Made by a program: the position numbers and the translations under genes. A DNA stretch of 45,851 nucleotides from Bacteroidia bacterium (GTDB lineage: Bacteria > Bacteroidota > Bacteroidia > JAIBAJ01), in NCBI GenBank assembly GCA_019695265.1, contig JAIBAJ010000017.1:1-45851 (forward strand), in the 5' to 3' direction. Shown piece by piece: positions 42,097-45,851 of this stretch. The first letter of the stretch is position 1. The number at the start of each line of letters is the position of its first letter. Under the pieces are notes generated by a model, which was given only the letters and a program-made list of their open reading frames with translations, did not search any database and was not told the origin of the DNA.

Positions 42097-42804
42097 ATGC
42101 AACAAGCCACCGTTCACAGGCTAGGCTTAATCGACTATCAAGAGGCCTGGGATTACCAGTTGGCTTTGTTCAAGGCTACCATCGACCGTAAACTAATAAA
42201 CCGAGATTTACCGAAAGAGCAGCAGGTTCCAACCGAAAACCATTTCGTTTTTTGTCAACACCCACATACCTATACCTTGGGCAAAAGTGGCGACGATAAG
42301 CATTTACTGGCCAATGAAGCCTTGTTGCAGAACATCGGAGCCAAATTTTACCACATCAACCGGGGCGGCGATATAACTTACCACGGTCCCGGTCAACTGG
42401 TAGGATATCCCATTTTTGATTTAGATAATTTTTTTACCGACATACACAAATTTATGCGTTTGATGGAAGAAGCAATCATTCGATTTTTAGCCAAATACGG
42501 CTTAAAAGGCGAACGTTGGGAAGGCTTTACCGGGGTGTGGCTGGATGTAGATAAACCTTCCCGTTGCCGAAAAATTTGCGCCATGGGTGTCCATACAAGT
42601 CGCTGGGTTACTATGCATGGCTTTGCCTTGAATGTGAGCACGGATTTAAGCTATTTCGACTATATCATTCCATGCGGCATTGAAAACCGGGGTGTTACTT
42701 CCCTGGAGAAGGAATTGGGACAAAAGTTTGATTGGGAGCAAGTGCGTTTGGAGGTTTTGAAAGAGTTTGAGGAAGTATTTGAATTTGAAGGGGTAAATCA
42801 ATAA
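42097..42804 (+). CDS. lipB: Octanoyl-[ACP]:protein N-octanoyltransferase LipB
   Basis: A 235-residue LipB. Motifs: HPHTYTLGKSG, NRGGDITYHGPGQLVGYPIFDL, the lysine-containing RKICAMGVHTSRWVTMHGFALNV, and the catalytic cysteine in IIPCGIENRGVTSLEKELG. It transfers octanoyl from ACP to lipoyl domains of 2-oxoacid dehydrogenases and glycine cleavage H protein. Complete length. Confidence 0.95.
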   Translation: MQQATVHRLGLIDYQEAWDYQLALFKATIDRKLINRDLPKEQQVPTENHFVFCQHPHTYTLGKSGDDKHLLANEALLQNIGAKFYHINRGGDITYHGPGQLVGYPIFDLDNFFTDIHKFMRLMEEAIIRFLAKYGLKGERWEGFTGVWLDVDKPSRCRKICAMGVHTSRWVTMHGFALNVSTDLSYFDYIIPCGIENRGVTSLEKELGQKFDWEQVRLEVLKEFEEVFEFEGVNQ

Positions 42805-43081
42805 TATTTTTTTGGAAACGTAGCGTTCATCTTTCAAGCCAATCTGTGGCCCCGCTTTCCATTGCAAGTCCGGCCAGCCCACTTGCCATCGCATTCGGGC
42901 TTTTCATTGCAATCGGGTTTAGACCCGTAGCTTTTTCGCTTTCAAAGGGGGGAGGGGTATTTAAGCCCTTGCATAATCAAGCTCTTTGGGCAATTTTTAT
43001 TAAAAAATGAAATCAGGCTTTCCAAATTATAAATTAGGCCATTCAATATAAATTATCTGTTTTAGGTAAAAACATCAGACT

Positions 43082-43089
43082 TACATTTG
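43082..43089 (+). promoter_or_regulatory. -7 promoter motif (TACATTTG) of the AAA/TOPRIM-like module
   Basis: TACATTTG fits TAnnTTTG and ends 4 nt before the ATG at 43094, so the transcript would be leaderless. No -33 TTG is clear. Confidence 0.45.
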
Positions 43090-43093
43090 CTTT

Positions 43094-44197
43094 ATGGAAA
43101 AGCCATTATTGGAAAACCTTCACATTAAAAATTTTAAATCTATAAATGATTTAAAAATTGATGGTTTCAAACGAATAAACCTATTCTTAGGAAAACCAAA
43201 TGTTGGAAAATCCAATATCCTAGAAGCTTTGGGTTTGTTGGCTCCTCATTACTATCAATCGAGTGGAATTGTTGATTTCAACAACCTCGTACGATGTGAT
43301 TCTTTAGGATCTCTATTTCATTTTGGAAACATAAAAAAGGAAATTTCAATTATTGCAAATAATAACGATTTCGCCTATTATGGGGAACTAAAGGATTATG
43401 GTGTTGTTTTTGATGGATTTTACAGAAATTTAGACAAATATTCTGAAGATTTACTTCTAAAGTTCCCAAATATAAAAAATACACTTCCATATGAAATACC
43501 AGTAAACGGCATTTGGTTGGCAATTGGAGATAAACTTCAAATAGATTCTTGGGGACGTGGAATATTTAATATCGACTTAAAAGAATATTTCCCCTCCATT
43601 AAACGCTACAAGTTTAGTAATTCTGAAACATTTTCATCAGGAGAAAAATACAAAGAGAACTTCTTAATGCCACCTTTTGGTAAAAACATTCTTTCTATGA
43701 ATGTGAATTTTCCTGAATTAAGGAAGGAAACCATTTCACTTTTTAATGAATACAAAATTGAGGTTGTTTTCGACCAGGCTTCTAATGCATTAAGAATTCA
43801 AAAACGTTTGAATGAAAACGAGGTATTTGGAATGTCATTTGGGATGATTTCTGACACATTAAAGAGGCTTATTTTCCACCTAGCAGCCATTAAATCTAAC
43901 AAAAACAGCTTATTAATTTTTGAAGAGCCGGAAGCCCATTCATTTCCACCTTACATGATTAAGTTCGCCCAGGAAGTAATTAATAGTGAAACTAATCAAT
44001 TTGCAATTGCCACTCATAGTCCCTATGTAATTACTGATTTTTTGGAGGACGCCTTCAGCGATACAGCCATTTTTGTTGTTTATTATGAAAACAATCAAAC
44101 AAAAGTAAAACAGCTTACAGATGCAGAGATGCATGATGCCTTGCAACATGGCGTTGATATTCTATTAAATATTGAGAATTACATTCCTCAATCATGA
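43094..44197 (+). CDS. AAA ATPase (SMC/OLD-like, AAA_15/AAA_21 type) of a putative defence module
   Basis: A 367-residue ABC-class ATPase with one nucleotide-binding fold split by an insertion. It begins LLENLHIKNFKSINDLKIDGFKRINLFLGKPNVGKSN with Walker A at residues 33-40. Walker B is LLIFEEPEAHSFPP (near 275-282) and the H-loop is ATHSPYVI (near 305). The intervening part (about 55-250) lacks a long coiled coil. OLD-like overcoming-lysogenisation nucleases and the AriA ATPase of PARIS share this architecture; unlike OLD proteins, there is no C-terminal TOPRIM domain, which appears to be supplied by the next gene. The gene is A/T-rich relative to flanking housekeeping genes. It overlaps the next gene by 4 nt. 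Confidence 0.8.
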   Translation: MEKPLLENLHIKNFKSINDLKIDGFKRINLFLGKPNVGKSNILEALGLLAPHYYQSSGIVDFNNLVRCDSLGSLFHFGNIKKEISIIANNNDFAYYGELKDYGVVFDGFYRNLDKYSEDLLLKFPNIKNTLPYEIPVNGIWLAIGDKLQIDSWGRGIFNIDLKEYFPSIKRYKFSNSETFSSGEKYKENFLMPPFGKNILSMNVNFPELRKETISLFNEYKIEVVFDQASNALRIQKRLNENEVFGMSFGMISDTLKRLIFHLAAIKSNKNSLLIFEEPEAHSFPPYMIKFAQEVINSETNQFAIATHSPYVITDFLEDAFSDTAIFVVYYENNQTKVKQLTDAEMHDALQHGVDILLNIENYIPQS

Positions 44198-44736
44198 GTA
44201 GTGATTTATATATCATTCCTGAATGTTATGCTGATACTTTATTGGTAGAATCCTTAGCTCATCCAAAACAAGGATACAATCACCAAAAAGGCAGTGGTAC
44301 TGTAGGTAGGAAAATGCAAACAGTTTTCCAAAATCAATTTGCCTTAGGTATAATTGACAAGGATGAAAAAACATTAGATTATTTGAAAAACCATTTTAAG
44401 TTGGTTATTCAAGGTAATGAAATTCAACTTTGGCGTCACAAAGAAGATACAATTCATCAATGGATCATTCAAATTTGCCCGGAATTAGAGCCTTGGCTTT
44501 TAAAGAGGGCAACAGAATCCGGATTAACTGAAACTAACTTTTCATTTTTAACAAATAGAAAGTCTATTGATAAAAGACTTAAATCACTTACTAGTAAGAG
44601 AGACCAAGAAATTCGTAATTTTTACAATGAATTGATAAGAAGAAATAATCCTATCATTCTAAAACTTCAATCTTGGATCATCTATTTGAAACAAAAACAA
44701 TACCTGGCAATTATAGAAGATATTGAGAGATTTTGA
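44194..44736 (+). CDS. Small TOPRIM-like protein partnered with the AAA ATPase
   Basis: A 180-residue protein translated from ATG overlapping the ATPase stop (ATGA). The pattern LYIIPECYADTLLVESL (E10) and FALGIIDKDEKT (D55, D57) spaced by a short helix is what a TOPRIM metal site looks like (E ... DxD). The rest is helical and charged with a C-terminal LQSWIIYLKQKQYLAIIEDI helix. I do not recognise a specific named family. It could be a nuclease effector released by the ATPase, as AriB is in PARIS, although it is shorter. Both proteins are probably cytoplasmic. Confidence 0.62.
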   Translation: MSSDLYIIPECYADTLLVESLAHPKQGYNHQKGSGTVGRKMQTVFQNQFALGIIDKDEKTLDYLKNHFKLVIQGNEIQLWRHKEDTIHQWIIQICPELEPWLLKRATESGLTETNFSFLTNRKSIDKRLKSLTSKRDQEIRNFYNELIRRNNPIILKLQSWIIYLKQKQYLAIIEDIERF

Positions 44737-44962
44737 CTTTTTCTAAACTTGGTTCTATTAACTCAAGCAACTTTGAAAAGTACAACTTAGAATTCATTTT
44801 TTGCTGATTATGTAATCACCTTAATTTATTAATGCCGACAAAAACAGGAATTAACTACCTAGAAATAATCAAGCTAACCATTGCAAATCCCAGAACAATG
44901 CAAATTGAAACACCGCCTTTCAATTTGCACAATTTTAACTACGGTAAAGACTCTCTTTTGCT

Positions 44963-45547
44963 TTACTTCTCATAAAAATGCATTTCCTTCAGGTACTCCC
45001 AAACGGCCGGTGAAAGAAAGTGGCGCACATCCTTTTTATCATGAATGGCTTGTCGGATAAAAGAAGATGAAATCTCAACCTCAGGAGCCTGGACCAGGGA
45101 AAAATTAGGGTTATTGAGCAAGGCGTGCCCCTGGAACCCGTTTCTGGGATATACTAAAATGTGGTAATGTTCGATAATGGCCTCGTAATTTTTCCATTTA
45201 TGAAAATTCTCCAAGTTATCACTGCCCATGATGAGGGAAAAGCGATACTGAGGATATTTTTCGCTTAGGTGAGCCAGGGTGGTTACAGTGTAGGAAGGGG
45301 TAGGAAGATCAAATTCAATGGTAGAGGCTTTGAGTTTGGAATAATCACCAATAGCCAGCTGAACAAGTTGAAGGCGGTGGTGGTTAGACAACAGGCTTTC
45401 TTTGGATTTAAACGGGTTTTGGGGAGAAATTACCAACCATACTTCATCCACCGGACCAAACTCAGCGATGTAATTGGCAACCACTAAATGTCCCACATGC
45501 ACCGGATTAAACGAACCGAAGTACAAACCTATTTTCTTGTTTTTCAA
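44963..45547 (-). CDS. nadD: Nicotinate-nucleotide adenylyltransferase
   Basis: A 194-residue NadD. The nucleotidyltransferase motif is GLYFGSFNPVHVGHLVVANYIAE; later VWLVISPQNPFK, FSLIMGSDNLENFHKWKNYEAI, and SSSFIRQAI complete the family signature. It adenylates nicotinate mononucleotide in NAD synthesis. It is the only minus-strand gene in this part and ends in a spacer of about 225 bp with no gene seen. Confidence 0.94.
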   Translation of the reverse strand: MKNKKIGLYFGSFNPVHVGHLVVANYIAEFGPVDEVWLVISPQNPFKSKESLLSNHHRLQLVQLAIGDYSKLKASTIEFDLPTPSYTVTTLAHLSEKYPQYRFSLIMGSDNLENFHKWKNYEAIIEHYHILVYPRNGFQGHALLNNPNFSLVQAPEVEISSSFIRQAIHDKKDVRHFLSPAVWEYLKEMHFYEK

Positions 45548-45582
45548 GCCCTTCTAAAATTTTCTACAAAAATATTTACTTT

Positions 45583-45615
45583 TTGGTAGCACGAATCATT
45601 TTCTATATATATTTG
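45583..45615 (+). promoter_or_regulatory. Promoter of the tRNA-Val gene (TTG-N22-TATATTTG)
   Basis: TTG at 45583-45585 and TATATTTG at 45608-45615 are spaced by 22 nt, and the tRNA begins 15 nt later. This is the best-defined promoter of the window. Confidence 0.65.
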
Positions 45616-45630
45616 CACCCCCAAAACAAT

Positions 45631-45708
45631 GGGAGCTTAGCTCAGCTGGTTCAGAGCATCTGCCTTACAAGCAGAGGGTCACTGGTTCGAACCCAGTAGC
45701 TCCCACCA
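45631..45708 (+). tRNA. tRNA-Val (anticodon TAC)
   Basis: A 78-nt cloverleaf: acceptor GGGAGCT/AGCTCCC, D stem GCTC/GAGC, anticodon stem TCTGC/GCAGA with loop CTTACAA giving TAC, T arm ACTGG-TTCGAAC-CCAGT, discriminator A and an encoded CCA. Confidence 0.96.
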
Positions 45709-45719
45709 ATAAAATCAAG

Positions 45720-45755
45720 GGTTTCAGAAGGTAACACAACTGAGGCCTTTTTTAT
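45720..45755 (+). terminator. Intrinsic terminator of the tRNA-Val gene
   Basis: GGTTTCAG-like left arm (45720-45727) pairs with CTGAGGCC (45740-45747) including two G-U pairs, 12-nt loop, followed by TTTTTTATTT. Located 12 nt after the tRNA. Confidence 0.65.
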
Positions 45756-45778
45756 TTGCGCATTATTTGCGCATTATT
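45752..45778 (+). repeat. 11-bp direct repeats downstream of tRNA-Val
   Basis: TTATTTGCGCA occurs twice back to back (45752-45762, 45763-45773) and is followed by TTATT. No integrase is visible before the window ends. Confidence 0.7.
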
Positions 45779-45851
45779 CCTTCATTTTTACATTAATAGG
45801 AAGATTATTCAAACAAGTAAAACATATTACTCCAAAGTTTGTATTAATTAA

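Noticed and set aside
42805-43093. A further copy of the dispersed element downstream of lipB
   Set aside because: The stretch is locally G/C-rich, but lacks GGCGGGCCC, the CGGGTCACGCTATC core and the paired strands.

Overview
The window looks like a chromosomal segment of a Bacteroidota bacterium. The evidence is a type IX secretion sorting tail on a secreted repeat protein (33277-35511), a complete moxR/bat aerotolerance operon, a short NuoG without its molybdopterin domain, TAnnTTTG-type -7 promoter motifs, several TTG starts and an almost general lack of Shine-Dalgarno sequences. I cannot name the genus.

Layout. 1-5264: a tightly packed operon of one partial gene, four phytanoyl-CoA-dioxygenase-like (PhyH) proteins carrying five PhyH domains, and an FdtA/WxcM-like sugar ketoisomerase; it probably modifies a surface glycan or lipid. 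5265-10626: an accessory island with MNT/HEPN and RelB/RelE toxin-antitoxin pairs, each followed by an attC-like inverted repeat, then a fused Eco57I-type adenine methyltransferase. 10627-12775: acyl-CoA dehydrogenase and an exported unknown. 12841-22574: a LolE/FtsX-type permease, then moxR, DUF58, a BatD-like protein and batA-batB-batC-batD-batE. 22575-25479: a repeat-rich convergent intergenic region, a helical-repeat protein and a structured divergent spacer. 25480-30113: nuoG-nuoH, a RES/Xre toxin-antitoxin pair, pyrR-pyrB. 30110-33154: an arsenic operon on the minus strand (arsR, arsM, arsC, then a thioredoxin-fold lipoprotein-like or periplasmic protein). 33277-42804: secreted FG-GAP protein, priA, DUF885 lipoprotein, a small membrane protein, phosphoglucose/phosphomannose isomerase, lipB. 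43094-44736: an AAA ATPase plus TOPRIM-like two-gene module resembling anti-phage systems. 44963-45851: nadD and tRNA-Val.

The strongest unexplained signal is a roughly 160-nt dispersed element present six times (5311-5470 +, 10384-10541 -, 22620-22778 +, 23300-23457 -, 38030-38186 +, 38306-38466 -). Comparing the copies shows compensatory base changes in at least three stems, so it behaves as a structured RNA. Five of the six lie in the sense orientation just downstream of a gene, four of them 44-46 nt after the stop codon. Two convergent gene pairs each carry one copy per gene, and another inverted pair brackets the accessory island.

Other points of note: both island toxins have an early in-frame TAG directly followed by TTG, the methyltransferase gene contains a perfect 21-bp inverted repeat, and all PhyH proteins end in a short aromatic/basic tail that could bind membrane. 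Protein families were assigned by reading motifs; no database search was run.
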